Shown: one piece after another, positions 34,382 through 43,886 of the stretch
Layout: the number at the start of each line of letters is the position of its first letter
Position numbering within the stretch: the first letter of the stretch is position 1
From: Gemmatimonadales bacterium
GTDB lineage: Bacteria > Gemmatimonadota > Gemmatimonadetes > Gemmatimonadales > JACORV01
NCBI GenBank assembly: GCA_035502185.1
Contig: DATJUT010000057.1
Location: 1-50,056, forward strand
Length of the DNA: 50,056 nt
Reading direction: 5' to 3'
Notes under the pieces: generated by a model
Told to the model about the DNA's origin: nothing
The model's database searches: none
The model's input: only the letters and a program-made list of their open reading frames with translations
Translations under genes and position numbers: made by a program

Positions 34382-36265
34382 TCAGCGGAGCGGGAACGCC
34401 GCCCGGCGCAGCACGGTGCAGCCGAGTGGGACGAGGGTCGTCGCACCGCCGTGCAGCAGGAAGCGCGGCACGTCCCAGGGATGGTCGCCGTCCCCGGCCG
34501 CTCGCGCCTCGAGGGTGAGCCCGAGGTCCGGCGCCTTCGAGTCGAGCACGGGAATGCGGTATCCCTGCGCGATGTCCTCGGGAACCACGTCGTAGTCGCA
34601 CATCCCCTCGATGTCGTAGCGCCTGACGACCTCGAGCCGGTGGTCGAGCGGCATCGCGTACTGGAGCGGTCCGCGCAACACGGCCACCTCGCCGTTGGCG
34701 TACGGCTCGCTCCGCACGGCCCAGCCGAACCCGACTCGCACCCGCTCGCCGGCCGCCCACGTCTTCCTGATGCGCCACCAGCCGTCGGTCGCGACGGCCT
34801 CGGCGCCGGCGAGAGCCACGTCCATCGTTCCCGGCCAGCCGGGCCGGCGGAGGACCAGCGTGAATTCGACGGGACGCGCCGGCGTGACCGTGAGCTCGAT
34901 GGCGTCCGAAAACGGATAGCCGGTGTCCTCGGTGATCGTGACGGGGACGTCGCCCACCGACGCGCGCAGCTCGCAGGGGCCGTAGGCGATCGCCGCGAAG
35001 CCCTGGTCCGACGCCAGCCGCATCCACATCCGGCTCACGAGCTGGGGCAGGAAGCGCACGGCGTTCGGGTTGCAGCAGCAGGCGACGTCGTCGTGCGTGG
35101 GCGAGTACTTGTAGCGACCGCTCGGGGCGCCGGCGGAGTAGCTGTCGGGCCGGGCCGCGGTCGCGAACAGGCGCGTGTCGGCCGAGAGGTAGGCGATGGC
35201 GCGCCCGTCGGGGAGCCGCGCGCCCTGCGCGGCGTTGAAAGCGAGCGTCTCCAGGCGGTCGCCCGCGCCGGCGCGCCCGAGCTTCTGCACCGCGCTGGCC
35301 AGGCTGAGCGCCAGCTCGGCCGTGGTGCAGAACTCGTAGGCCGATTCGGGGAGCGGCAGGCCGTGGATCGCCTCGTCGCCCGGCAGCGCGCCGCTCGGCA
35401 GCCGGTGCCGGTCGAGTCGAAGCAACGCGGTCTCGACCGCCGCCGCGCTCACGCGCTCCGGCGCGGCGGCGTGCGCCCACAGCAGGGCGCGGAGGTGCTC
35501 GGCCGTGTGGACGGCGTGTCCGGCGTAGTCGCGCTTGGGGTCCGCGAGGCTCGGCAGGGCGAGGTCGTCGTTGGGGAACGGCCGCGGCATCCGCGAGAAC
35601 TCCTCGTAGAGCCGCACGCCGGCCTCGGCGTACGCCGCCGCGCCCGTGTCGTCGTGCAGCCGCTCCAGCGCGTCGAGGTAGCAGAGGCCGTGGGTGAGGC
35701 CGGTCAGGGCGTCGCGGGCGACGCGCTCGCCGCGGCGGAAGCAGGGCCGCTCCGCGGTGCAGTGGCGCAGCGTGAGGTCCGCGGCGCGGCGGACCGCCTC
35801 GAGCGCGCGGGGCTCCCCGGTCGCGTCGTGCCACGCGATCAGCGACAGCAGGGCGCGGCTCTGTGCCCACAGCTCGCCGTTTTCGCCGTCGGCATGCCGA
35901 TAGCGCTGGTCCGGGGCGTAGATCCCGATGTACCCGTCGGCGTCCTGGGTGGCGAGCAGCCCGCGCATCAGCTCCGCGACCCGCGCCTGGTGCTCCGGCG
36001 CGTCGGCCAGGTGGGCCATCATCACGTAGCCCCACAGCCAGTTGCCGCGGGTCTCGGCGTCCCACCACGCCCGCGGCTCGCTGGAGGAAGGGATGCGGTC
36101 CCGGAACAGGTCGTGCGCGGCATGCGGGGTGAGCCGGTCCAGGCGCGCGGCGAAGCCGTCCGCGAGGTCGCGCCGCAGCTGGGCCAGCAGCCAGCCGCGC
36201 GGCCGCACCGCTCCCAGGGGCAGGGTGCGAAAGGCGGGCCGCGCGAGCGGCGGGTGCATGAGCAT
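34382..36265 (-). CDS. GH127 beta-L-arabinofuranosidase
   Basis: The 627-residue protein has the GH127/DUF1680 alpha/alpha-barrel fold and would release L-arabinofuranose from arabinan or arabinogalactan side chains. The zinc-thiolate site is visible: E311-x-C313 in SAYEFCTTAEL and C396-C398 in ACCCNPNAVRF, with one cysteine as the nucleophile in this family. The barrel repeat DAETRGNWLWGYVMMAHL and the ending beta-domain with LRGPLQYAMPLD agree. I see no signal peptide (it starts MLMHPPLARPAFRTLPLGAV), so it is probably cytoplasmic and acts on imported fragments. The divergent GH13 gene shares the spacer. Confidence 0.9.
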   Translation of the reverse strand: MLMHPPLARPAFRTLPLGAVRPRGWLLAQLRRDLADGFAARLDRLTPHAAHDLFRDRIPSSSEPRAWWDAETRGNWLWGYVMMAHLADAPEHQARVAELMRGLLATQDADGYIGIYAPDQRYRHADGENGELWAQSRALLSLIAWHDATGEPRALEAVRRAADLTLRHCTAERPCFRRGERVARDALTGLTHGLCYLDALERLHDDTGAAAYAEAGVRLYEEFSRMPRPFPNDDLALPSLADPKRDYAGHAVHTAEHLRALLWAHAAAPERVSAAAVETALLRLDRHRLPSGALPGDEAIHGLPLPESAYEFCTTAELALSLASAVQKLGRAGAGDRLETLAFNAAQGARLPDGRAIAYLSADTRLFATAARPDSYSAGAPSGRYKYSPTHDDVACCCNPNAVRFLPQLVSRMWMRLASDQGFAAIAYGPCELRASVGDVPVTITEDTGYPFSDAIELTVTPARPVEFTLVLRRPGWPGTMDVALAGAEAVATDGWWRIRKTWAAGERVRVGFGWAVRSEPYANGEVAVLRGPLQYAMPLDHRLEVVRRYDIEGMCDYDVVPEDIAQGYRIPVLDSKAPDLGLTLEARAAGDGDHPWDVPRFLLHGGATTLVPLGCTVLRRAAFPLR

Positions 36266-36483
36266 CGACTCCCGGTCTCCGAGGAACCGGCCGAATGCTA
36301 GCCCGGGTTGCGGGCCCTCGCCAACGGGCGCGCTGCGGCAGCGGGCGGCCGGGTGCCGGGCGCAGCCCGCGGAGGCGCGGCGCCCGGCCCCGGACGGGGG
36401 CGGGTGGTGCGGGCCGATCGCAAAGGCCAGAATTAGGTCGTCGGCCGGGCCGTCGCGGCCGACCCAATCTCGAGGGACCCACG

Positions 36484-38112
36484 ATGGACGCTCGCGGAAA
36501 CGTCACGCGGAAGAGGCTGCTGGCGATCGGACTGCTCGGCCTCGCGGCCGCCGGCGCCCCGATCGCGGCCCAGGCGCAGGCAGGCGCGAGCCGGGCCCGG
36601 ATCGCGGAAGACGAGGTCGTCTACCAGATCTTCGTGCGCAGCTTCCGCGACGGCAACGGCGACCGGATCGGTGACCTGCGCGGCATCCAGGAGTCGCTCG
36701 GCTACCTGCACGACCTCGGCATCACCTCGCTGCTGCTGACGCCGATCAACCCTTCGCCCGCCTATCACAACTACTTCGCTTCGAACTTCTGGGGCGTGGA
36801 CTCCACGTTCGGCGACATGGCCGCGTTCCACAGCCTCGTGGAAGCGGTGCACGCGCGGGGCATGAAGATCTATCTGGACCGGGAGGACCAGTACGCGACC
36901 GGGGACAATCCGTGGTTCAAGGAGTCGCTGGGCCATCCGGACTCCCGGTACAGCCACTATGTCCTCTACAAGGACTCGACCAACGCCGTCCCCGAGCCCA
37001 TCATCTTCGGCCTCACGGCGCTGCCCTCGTGGGACGGCACCATGATCCCCGTGGCCACCGTGAACCTGCTCGAGCCCGGCGTGCAGCACGATCTCGACAG
37101 CCTGTACGTGTCGCTGGTGGACCCCGGCCACGACCGGCGGTTCGCCGACGGGGTGGACGGCTTCCGCCTCGACCACATGATGGACGACCTGGACGGCAGC
37201 CCGAAGCTCCCCCACCTGTTCGCCGACTTCTGGGCGCCGCTCTTCGCCAGGGTGCGCGCCGTCAATCCGCGCGTCCGGCTCATCGCCGAGCAGTCGGACT
37301 GGGGCTACGGCGAGGACTGGCTGACGCGCGGCGGGGCCGACATGGTCTTCGCGTTCGGGCTCCAGCGCGCGATCGCGTCGTTCAACCGCGATTCGCTGGC
37401 CCAGGTGATCCTGGCGACGCTGGCGCACACGCCCCGCGGCAAGGGCCAGCTCGTGTTCATCGAGAATCACGACATGGACCGCTTCGCCTCCCGCGTGGAC
37501 GGCGACCTGCGGCGGGAGAAGGTGGGCGCCGCGCTCGACGTGCTCCTCGAGGGCACGCCGCTGATCTACTACGGGCAGGAAATCGGGATGAAGGGGAAGC
37601 AGTCCCACGCGGCGTTGAACGACGGCAACGACATCCCGGACCGCGAGGCGATGCGCTGGACCCGCCGGCTGGAGGACCCGGGCTCGGCCATCTGGTACAA
37701 GGGCCCGGGCCCGTGGTGGACGGAGCGCTACAACCGGGACAGCGACGGTGTCTCGGTCGAGGAGGAAACGCACGACCCCGCGTCGCTCCTGTCGTTCTAC
37801 CGGCGGCTGCTGGCGGTCCGGCGGAGCCGGCCGGAGATCGTCGCCGGCGACGAGCGCGTGGTCGCGACCGACCGGCCGAGCGTGCTCGCGGTGGTGCGCA
37901 GCACGCCGGCGGCGGCCAGCCTGATCCTGGTGAACCTGGCGGACTCGGCGGTGACGGCCAGCGTGGCGCGGGACGTCCTGCCCGCCACGCTCGCCGCGAG
38001 CCGGCTCACCGACCTGCTCACCGGAGCGGCCGAGCCGGCGCCGGCCGGCGCGCGGCGGGTCCGGCTTCCCGCGTTCGGGGTCAAGCTCCTGGCGCGCCGG
38101 CCTCACCATTGA
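36484..38112 (+). CDS. secreted GH13 alpha-amylase-type enzyme
   Basis: The 542-residue enzyme cleaves or transfers alpha-1,4-glucan. After a signal peptide (LLAIGLLGLAAAGAPIAAQAQ) the barrel shows VVYQIFVRSFRDGNGD, FGDMAAFHSLVEAVHARGMKI, nucleophile in GFRLDHMM (D230), acid/base in IAEQSD (E269) and stabiliser in ENHDMDR (D330). The first conserved GH13 region reads IYLDREDQYATG rather than the usual DxxxNH, a variant known in some secreted bacterial amylases. A short C-terminal beta-domain follows. The ATG at 36484 is preceded by GAGGGA. It is followed 24 bp later by a membrane-protein gene, probably in the same transcript. Confidence 0.9.
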   Translation: MDARGNVTRKRLLAIGLLGLAAAGAPIAAQAQAGASRARIAEDEVVYQIFVRSFRDGNGDRIGDLRGIQESLGYLHDLGITSLLLTPINPSPAYHNYFASNFWGVDSTFGDMAAFHSLVEAVHARGMKIYLDREDQYATGDNPWFKESLGHPDSRYSHYVLYKDSTNAVPEPIIFGLTALPSWDGTMIPVATVNLLEPGVQHDLDSLYVSLVDPGHDRRFADGVDGFRLDHMMDDLDGSPKLPHLFADFWAPLFARVRAVNPRVRLIAEQSDWGYGEDWLTRGGADMVFAFGLQRAIASFNRDSLAQVILATLAHTPRGKGQLVFIENHDMDRFASRVDGDLRREKVGAALDVLLEGTPLIYYGQEIGMKGKQSHAALNDGNDIPDREAMRWTRRLEDPGSAIWYKGPGPWWTERYNRDSDGVSVEEETHDPASLLSFYRRLLAVRRSRPEIVAGDERVVATDRPSVLAVVRSTPAAASLILVNLADSAVTASVARDVLPATLAASRLTDLLTGAAEPAPAGARRVRLPAFGVKLLARRPHH

Positions 38113-38136
38113 GGCGGTGGGGGGTATGTTAGGGCC

Positions 38137-38724
38137 GTGAAGCACGCCCCCCTGGTGCTGAAGCGGGCGCGGCAGCAGACGCGGCCGTGGATCGGGATCA
38201 AGGCCGTGGTGGCCGCGGTCGGTCTGACCGTGCTGATGTCGAACGTGACGGTCCCCAACATCCTGATCTGCTACGTCGTGGTGCTCGCGGCGGTGTTCCT
38301 GTGGAACGTCGTCCGCGGCGTCGCCCGGATCCGCGCCGAGGAGCGCGCCCACCTCACGCCGCAGCAGATCCAGGATTCGCGCCAGGACGACGTGGACGCG
38401 CTGGTCGTCCTGGGCGCCGCGGGGGAGGCCCTGCTGCAGCGGGACGTGGCGGACCTCGCCCAGCAGGAGCAGTGGGTCGCCGACCTGAGCACGTGGTACG
38501 CGGCGGTCCGGTCGCGGCTGAAGGACCGGTTCGCGCCGGCCGACGTGGTGGGCTTCGACGCACCGGCGGGCCAGCTGGATTCCGGCCCTGCGGGCCAGGG
38601 CTTCAACCCCCAGCACCAGCAGGCGCGGGTGATGCTGTACCGCCGCGTCAAGGCGCTCGAGGCGGTCATCGACCAGTACCGGTACCGGCCGCTGCTGGTA
38701 CCGCGCCCGTTCCGCGAGGGGTAG
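38137..38724 (+). CDS. small membrane protein with a helical cytoplasmic tail
   Basis: The 195-residue protein starts at GTG 38137. Residues 20-60 form two adjoining membrane helices (IKAVVAAVGLTVLMSN and ILICYVVVLAAVFLWNVV). The rest is a basic linker (GVARIRAEERAHLT), an amphipathic helix (DDVDALVVLGAAGEALLQRDVADLAQ) and a second helical part ending in RRVKALEAVIDQYRY, which could form coiled coils. No enzymatic motif is seen. It ends 6 bp from the convergent UPF0182 gene. Function unknown. Confidence 0.65.
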   Translation: MKHAPLVLKRARQQTRPWIGIKAVVAAVGLTVLMSNVTVPNILICYVVVLAAVFLWNVVRGVARIRAEERAHLTPQQIQDSRQDDVDALVVLGAAGEALLQRDVADLAQQEQWVADLSTWYAAVRSRLKDRFAPADVVGFDAPAGQLDSGPAGQGFNPQHQQARVMLYRRVKALEAVIDQYRYRPLLVPRPFREG

Positions 38725-38730
38725 GCCGGG

Positions 38731-41448
38731 CTAGCGTCCCCGCGCGGCGCCGAGGCGCTCGAGCACGCCGCCCAGCGCCTTGATCTCCTCGCCGTAGCGG
38801 GCCCAGTCGCCGGCGCGCTGCGCCGCCATCGCGTCGGCGTAGTGCTGCCGCGCCTCGGCGACCAGCGCCTGCTGGGTGTCGCCCGCGGAGGTCGCCGCCG
38901 CGGCCGGCACGGCTTCGGCGCGCGGTCCCGCCGACCCGCCGAACAGCTCGCTCAGCGCGCCGTCCAGCGTCTCCGCCATCGCCACCTCGTTCTGGTAGGC
39001 CACGACCACGCGCTTGAGCTCGGGGATCTTCCCGCCCGCGGCGCGCAGGTACAGGGGCTGCACGTACAGCAGCGACGTCCCGATCGGGATCACCAGCAGG
39101 TCGCCCCAGATGACCTGGGAGCCGTGCTGGTCCCACAGCGAGACCTGCTGCGAGATCTCGGTGTTCTGGTTGATGCGGTTCTCGATCTGCGTCGGGCCGA
39201 AGACCAGCGTCTGCCGCGACAGGCGGTAGACCCGCAGCTTCCCGTATTCCGCGCCGTCGTTCCGCGCCACCATCCACGCCGCGAGGTTGTCCTTCCCGCG
39301 CGGCGTGAACGGCACCATGTACACGTACTCCTCCTGCGCCTCGCCCGGCAGCTTCATGATGATGTGGCGCATGAAGGGCACCGCTCCGCCGGTGGACCGG
39401 TTCACGATCGGGATCTGCCACTGGTCCTCGCGGTGGTAGAAGTCCACCGGCGCGTCCATGTGGTAGGTGGCGTAGAGCCCGGTCTGGATGCGGTAGATCT
39501 GGTCCGGGTACCGGAGGTGCGGCTTGAGGTCGGCCGGGAAGCTGTCCAGGGGCGCGAGGATGCCGGGGAACACGCGTGCCCAGGTGCGGACCAGCGGATC
39601 GGCCGGGGCGCTGACGAACGCCTTGAGCGAGCCGTCGTACGCGTCGATCACGACCTTGACGCTGTTGCGCATGTAGCTGGTGCCGTCGACGAGCCGCTGG
39701 GCGTACGGGTAGCGGTCGGTCGAGGTGTAGCCGTCGAGGATCCACTCGAGCCGGCCCGCCGGCGTGATCACGAGGTACGGATCCGGATCGAACGTCAGGA
39801 ACGGCAGGGCCTTCTGCGCCCGGCCCAGGATCTCGCGGTTGTAGAGCGCCCGGCTGTCGCTGGTGATGTCCTGCGAGAAGAGCACGTTCGACGAGCCGAA
39901 CCGCACCGCCAGCAGGAGCTTGCGCCAGACGTTGCCGACCCGCACGCCGCCCGTGCCGGTGTAGGCGGCGTAGACGTCCGCGTCGCCCGACGGGTAGTCG
40001 AACTCCCGCTGACGGGTGCCCACGAAGGCGTAGTCGTCGTCCAGCTCGCCGTAGTAGATCTGCGGGCGGGTGACGTTCAGCGAGACGCTCGAGGTGGGCG
40101 GCAGGTCCTTCACGAACAGCACCGGCAGTCCCTCGGCGGTGGACTGGTTCACGGGGCCGAGCGTGAGGCCCATCCCGTGGGTGAAGGTGAGGTGCTCGTT
40201 GATGAACGTGCGCGTGGGCAGCGAGGCCGGGTTCAGCTCGCGCGGCGAGAGCAGGATCTGGCGGTACTTCCCGTCAATCCAGTAGCGGTCGTCGTCCACC
40301 GAGACGAAGTCGTAGTAGGTCCGGATCTCCTGCAGCTGGCCGAAGGTCTGCAGCAGGGGGTCGCGCTCCCACAGCCGCACGTTCTCGATGGTGGGCGTGT
40401 TGGCCCTGAGGGTGGCCAGCGTGAGCGGCGTCTCGCTGCCGAGGTCCCGGACCTCGACGCCGTCGAGGCCCCAGGCCGCCCGGGTGGCGGCGATGTGGGC
40501 GCGCAGGTACGGCGTCTCCCGCGTCAGCTCGGTGGGCGCCACCACGAACTTCTGCATCACCAGGGGGACCAGGCCGCGCCCGAGCACGGCGATGGCCGCG
40601 TAGCCGCCGATGGCGAACAGCGCGTGGCGGAGCAGCCGCTCGCGCAGCCCGCCGACGAGCACCGCGGCGGCGGCCGCCACCGCCGCGACGGCGCACAGCC
40701 GCAGCGCCGGCAGGCTGGCGTGGAGGTCCGTGTAGCTGGCGCCGACCAGCGGGCCGGTGGTCGAGTACAGCAGGTTCGAGGCGTCCACCAGCCACAGCTG
40801 CGCGGCGGCGACGAGGAACAGCGCCGCGAGCACGGCGGCCAGGTGGATGCCCGCGCGCCGCTCGACGTGCGCGGCGCGGCCGCGGACGGTGAAGGCGCCG
40901 CGCAGGGCGTACACCACCAGGAGCAGCAGCAAGGCGAGGAACAGGAGCGCGAACAGGTACGCGAGCACCGCCGCGAGAGCCGGCAGAGTGAAGACGTAGA
41001 AGCCGACGTCGCGCCCGAACACCGGGTCCGTCACGCCGAACGGCGTGCGGTTCATCGCCGCCAGCGCCACGTCCCACAGCGACGTGGCCGCGAGGCCGGC
41101 GAAGAACGCCAGCACCACCACGATCCACGGGCTCGCCCGCCGCACCGAGCGCGACACGTCGAGTTGCGGCGTCGAGGGCCCCACCCGCATCACCACCGGG
41201 TTGAGGACGATGCCGCGCTGCGCGACCCGCAGGTTCAGGTGCAGGATCAGCGCCGTGACGGCGAACCCGGCCAGGAACAGGTCGCCCCGCGCGAGCACCG
41301 AGCGGGTGAAGACGACCTGGAAGCCGACCTCCCGGAACCACCACCAGTCGGTGAGGAGGCCCGCGAGCGACGGCACGACGATCAGCGCGAGAACGACGGC
41401 GGCCAGCAGGATCAGCCACAGCCGGATGCGGCGCGTGGACGGGCTCAC
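38731..41448 (-). CDS. UPF0182-family membrane protein
   Basis: The 905-residue protein matches UPF0182 (PF03699), a widespread family of unknown role. About seven membrane helices fill residues 10-300 (LWLILLAAVVLALIVVPSLAGLL, then DLFLAGFAVTALILHLNLRV, SPWIVVVLAFFAGLAATSLWDVAL and others). A large extracytoplasmic domain follows with RTYYDFVSVDDDRYWIDG, NEHLTFTHGMGLTLGPVNQ and IYYGELDDDYAFVGT, and a helical tail at the end. The start is GTG 41448, whose GTGA overlaps the GH53 stop by 4 bp, so translation is coupled to GH53. A longer open frame runs upstream through the GH53 region but has no support. Confidence 0.88.
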   Translation of the reverse strand: MSPSTRRIRLWLILLAAVVLALIVVPSLAGLLTDWWWFREVGFQVVFTRSVLARGDLFLAGFAVTALILHLNLRVAQRGIVLNPVVMRVGPSTPQLDVSRSVRRASPWIVVVLAFFAGLAATSLWDVALAAMNRTPFGVTDPVFGRDVGFYVFTLPALAAVLAYLFALLFLALLLLLVVYALRGAFTVRGRAAHVERRAGIHLAAVLAALFLVAAAQLWLVDASNLLYSTTGPLVGASYTDLHASLPALRLCAVAAVAAAAAVLVGGLRERLLRHALFAIGGYAAIAVLGRGLVPLVMQKFVVAPTELTRETPYLRAHIAATRAAWGLDGVEVRDLGSETPLTLATLRANTPTIENVRLWERDPLLQTFGQLQEIRTYYDFVSVDDDRYWIDGKYRQILLSPRELNPASLPTRTFINEHLTFTHGMGLTLGPVNQSTAEGLPVLFVKDLPPTSSVSLNVTRPQIYYGELDDDYAFVGTRQREFDYPSGDADVYAAYTGTGGVRVGNVWRKLLLAVRFGSSNVLFSQDITSDSRALYNREILGRAQKALPFLTFDPDPYLVITPAGRLEWILDGYTSTDRYPYAQRLVDGTSYMRNSVKVVIDAYDGSLKAFVSAPADPLVRTWARVFPGILAPLDSFPADLKPHLRYPDQIYRIQTGLYATYHMDAPVDFYHREDQWQIPIVNRSTGGAVPFMRHIIMKLPGEAQEEYVYMVPFTPRGKDNLAAWMVARNDGAEYGKLRVYRLSRQTLVFGPTQIENRINQNTEISQQVSLWDQHGSQVIWGDLLVIPIGTSLLYVQPLYLRAAGGKIPELKRVVVAYQNEVAMAETLDGALSELFGGSAGPRAEAVPAAAATSAGDTQQALVAEARQHYADAMAAQRAGDWARYGEEIKALGGVLERLGAARGR

Positions 41449-42629
41449 GGATGCACCTCCGCCGGCGCGTGGCTCGCGGGACGCGCCCGCAGCGCGGGCA
41501 GCGAATCCAGGACGAACACCACGGGCCCCGGGGTGCCGTCCTCGTTCCACGCCCCGAACTCGGGCGCCCAGTACATCGCGCCGATGCCGCGCGGCGCCTG
41601 CTTCATCGTGTTGATCAGGTCCGCCATGAACTGGACGCGTCCCTGGGGTGTCAGGGGCCACATCATGTCCGGGTTGTTCACCACGTGGGAGTTGCCGTAG
41701 CCCGTTTCGGCGACCAGGAAGTCCTTGTGGTAGCGCGCAGCGCAGCTGTCCATGTTGGTCACCAGCTCCTCGAGTGTGCCATGGCCCCACTCCGGGTAGA
41801 AGCTCTCGGCGATGATGTCGTAGTCCACGTGCGCGGCCTCGAGGTGGTCGAAGAACCACTTGGTCTTCGGCCAGTCGCCGCCGCGGTCGATGTGGATCGC
41901 GATCCGGGGCGGCGTGTCGCCGGCGCCTTCCTGCACGCCGCGGATGCCCGCCTTGAGGATGCGCGTCAGGTGGTCCCACTGCAGCGTCGAGTCGTAGGGC
42001 GGCGGCGGCAGGTACGCGGTGTCGCCCGGCTCCTCCACCTGGCCGAGCGGCCACAGCGTGCCGCGGGTGATCTCGTTGCCGACCTGCACCCAGTCGGGCA
42101 TCGCGCCCGCGTCCTTGAGCGCCGTGATGACGTCCCGGCTGTAGCGCTCGACCTGCTGCTCCAGCGAGTCGAAGCTCAGGCCCCGCCACGCGACGGGAAT
42201 CTCCTGGTGCTGCGGGTCGGCCCAGGTGTCCGAGTAGTGGAGGTCCAGCAGGAAGACCGCCCCGGCCGCCTTGATGCGCCGCGCCAGCGGGATGGTGTTC
42301 TCGAGCGAGTTGTCCGGCGCCTGGCGCACCGGCGAGACGAACACGCGCAGCCGGAACGCGTTCCAGCCGTGGTGCTGCAGGATGGTCAGCTCGTCGCCCG
42401 CCCGGCCGTTCTCCTGGTAAGTGCGCGGCGGGTGGCCTCGCATCGGCGAGTCGAGGAACGAGACGTCGGCGCCGAGGGCGAACGGCGTGGCCCGCGGCGC
42501 CGGTCGCCCGGCGGCCGTGCACGCGGCGGCGGCCGTTCCGAGGAGCAGGGCCGCGGCGGTGAACGCGGAGGCGCGCAGCGGCCGGTGCCGCGTCGGCGCT
42601 GCCGTGGTGTCGAGTCGGTGGGAACGCAT
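41445..42629 (-). CDS. GH53 endo-beta-1,4-galactanase lipoprotein
   Basis: The 394-residue enzyme cuts beta-1,4-galactan of type I arabinogalactan. A lipoprotein-like signal ends in LLLGTAAAACT. The GH53 barrel shows GADVSFLDSPM, HGWNAFRLRVFV, LLDLHYSDTWADP, acid/base in VQVGNEIT (E186) and nucleophile in LVAETGYG (E308), then WAPEFG near the end. It is probably tethered to the outer membrane and would feed galacto-oligosaccharides to the GH35. It is the middle gene of a minus-strand unit lytic transglycosylase - GH53 - UPF0182. The family is sure; lipidation is likely. Confidence 0.92.
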   Translation of the reverse strand: MRSHRLDTTAAPTRHRPLRASAFTAAALLLGTAAAACTAAGRPAPRATPFALGADVSFLDSPMRGHPPRTYQENGRAGDELTILQHHGWNAFRLRVFVSPVRQAPDNSLENTIPLARRIKAAGAVFLLDLHYSDTWADPQHQEIPVAWRGLSFDSLEQQVERYSRDVITALKDAGAMPDWVQVGNEITRGTLWPLGQVEEPGDTAYLPPPPYDSTLQWDHLTRILKAGIRGVQEGAGDTPPRIAIHIDRGGDWPKTKWFFDHLEAAHVDYDIIAESFYPEWGHGTLEELVTNMDSCAARYHKDFLVAETGYGNSHVVNNPDMMWPLTPQGRVQFMADLINTMKQAPRGIGAMYWAPEFGAWNEDGTPGPVVFVLDSLPALRARPASHAPAEVHP

Positions 42630-42708
42630 GGCGGGTCTCCCGTCGTACCGCGCCGGTTCACCGGATGCCGGGATCGTGCGCGGCCCTGATGCCGTGAGTG
42701 CCGCCGGC

Positions 42709-43722
42709 CTACAGTCCCCGCAGGCCGAACGCCTGGGGATCGGCGGCCGCGGCCGCTGCGGCGACGATGCCCACGACGTAGCCGTACGTCTCGTCGGGGA
42801 TGTCGTCGCGGTGGTGCTCGAGCACCTGCCAGAAGTTGCGGTCCTGCGGCGTGGCTGGGAGGGAAAGGAGCAGGCGCCGGACCAGCGTCTGGCCGGCGTT
42901 GTAGCTCGCCATCACCAGCAGCCCGGACCCCTGGGCGTCCACCATGTAGAGGTCGCCCATGTACTTCACCGCGGCCTTGGTCGCGAGGGCGACGTCGTAC
43001 CGCTGGTCGCGCGGATCGTAGCGCGGCTGGCCCACCAGCGGCCCCACCCGCAGGCCGTACTCCCGCGCCGTCGACGGCAGCAGCTGCCACATTCCCTTGG
43101 CGATGCCGAAGCGCGTGTCCGGGCCGACGGCCGCCGGCCGGAAGCGGCTCTCCTGGAAGCCGAGATACACGAGGTCCCTGGGCAGGCTGTTCGCGGTCAG
43201 CACCGACTCGATCAGCGCCGGGTAGCCGCGGTCGGTCGCCGTGCGCAGGGCGCTGCTGAACTCGGAGGTGCGGCGCCACTGCGCCACGCGCTGGCGTACG
43301 TCGCTGATGAAGCCGTCCGACACGAGCATCGGCGCCTCACCGAGCCGCGCGACGGCCGCGCGGATGGCCCGCACGTCGCCGGGATCGCTGCTCGCCTTGT
43401 CGAGCTGGCCGTTCCAGTCCGCGTACACGCCCTCCAGGCGGGCGCGCTGGTCCGCATACTCCTTGCGCTCGGCCGTGCCGGGCTGCAGGTGCGCCACCTC
43501 GAGCTCCAGCGTCTTCATGCGGTAGAACACGTCGGCGGCCTGGCGGCGGATCGTCTCGATGCGGCGGTTGACGACGTACAGCCGCACGCCGATGCCGATC
43601 GCGGCGACCGCAGCGGCGACCGCCAGCCAGCGGTAGAGGAGGGTGCGCCGGCGCATGCGCTCGTAGAGGTGGCGCACCAGCACCAGGGATTGGCGCTCGT
43701 ACAGCGAGCGCACGACCGCCAT
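42709..43722 (-). CDS. membrane-anchored lytic transglycosylase (SLT domain)
   Basis: The 337-residue protein starts at ATG 43722 after a candidate promoter. A basic N-terminus and one membrane helix (WLAVAAAVAAIGIGVRLYVV) anchor it. A helical linker region of about 90 residues follows (AADVFYRMKTLELEVAHLQ, a likely coiled coil). The SLT domain starts at LIESVLTANSLPRDLVYLGFQESRFRP with the catalytic Glu at 191, and has GIAKGMWQLLPSTAREYGL and MASYNAGQ. It would cleave peptidoglycan to make 1,6-anhydro ends, for growth or for passage of envelope structures. GH53 follows 79 bp downstream on the same strand. Confidence 0.9.
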   Translation of the reverse strand: MAVVRSLYERQSLVLVRHLYERMRRRTLLYRWLAVAAAVAAIGIGVRLYVVNRRIETIRRQAADVFYRMKTLELEVAHLQPGTAERKEYADQRARLEGVYADWNGQLDKASSDPGDVRAIRAAVARLGEAPMLVSDGFISDVRQRVAQWRRTSEFSSALRTATDRGYPALIESVLTANSLPRDLVYLGFQESRFRPAAVGPDTRFGIAKGMWQLLPSTAREYGLRVGPLVGQPRYDPRDQRYDVALATKAAVKYMGDLYMVDAQGSGLLVMASYNAGQTLVRRLLLSLPATPQDRNFWQVLEHHRDDIPDETYGYVVGIVAAAAAAADPQAFGLRGL

Positions 43723-43809
43723 GGTCTTGCGACCGATGCCCGGGCTCGTAGGGGGATCCGAGTGCGTCGACTTCGTCGCCGTGTGGGTGGTCCAAGCCGA
43801 GGTCGGCTT

Positions 43810-43838
43810 AGGGTACGGCAATGCCGCTCCCGGGTCAA
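43810..43838 (-). promoter_or_regulatory. candidate promoter of the lytic transglycosylase unit
   Basis: TTGACC (plus 43833-43838) and TACCCT (plus 43810-43815) are separated by 17 bp on the minus strand, 5/6 and 3/6 to consensus. The start of transcription would be near 43803. Confidence 0.45.
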
Positions 43839-43886
43839 CCGCCGGCTCCCTGGCGGCCCGGCCGACGCCGGGCGATAGTTTCGGAC

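Noticed and set aside
38731-42522. 1263-residue fused minus-strand protein (UPF0182 with an N-terminal extension)
   Set aside because: The first 350 codons run out of phase through the GH53 gene; the true UPF0182 start is the coupled GTG at 41448.
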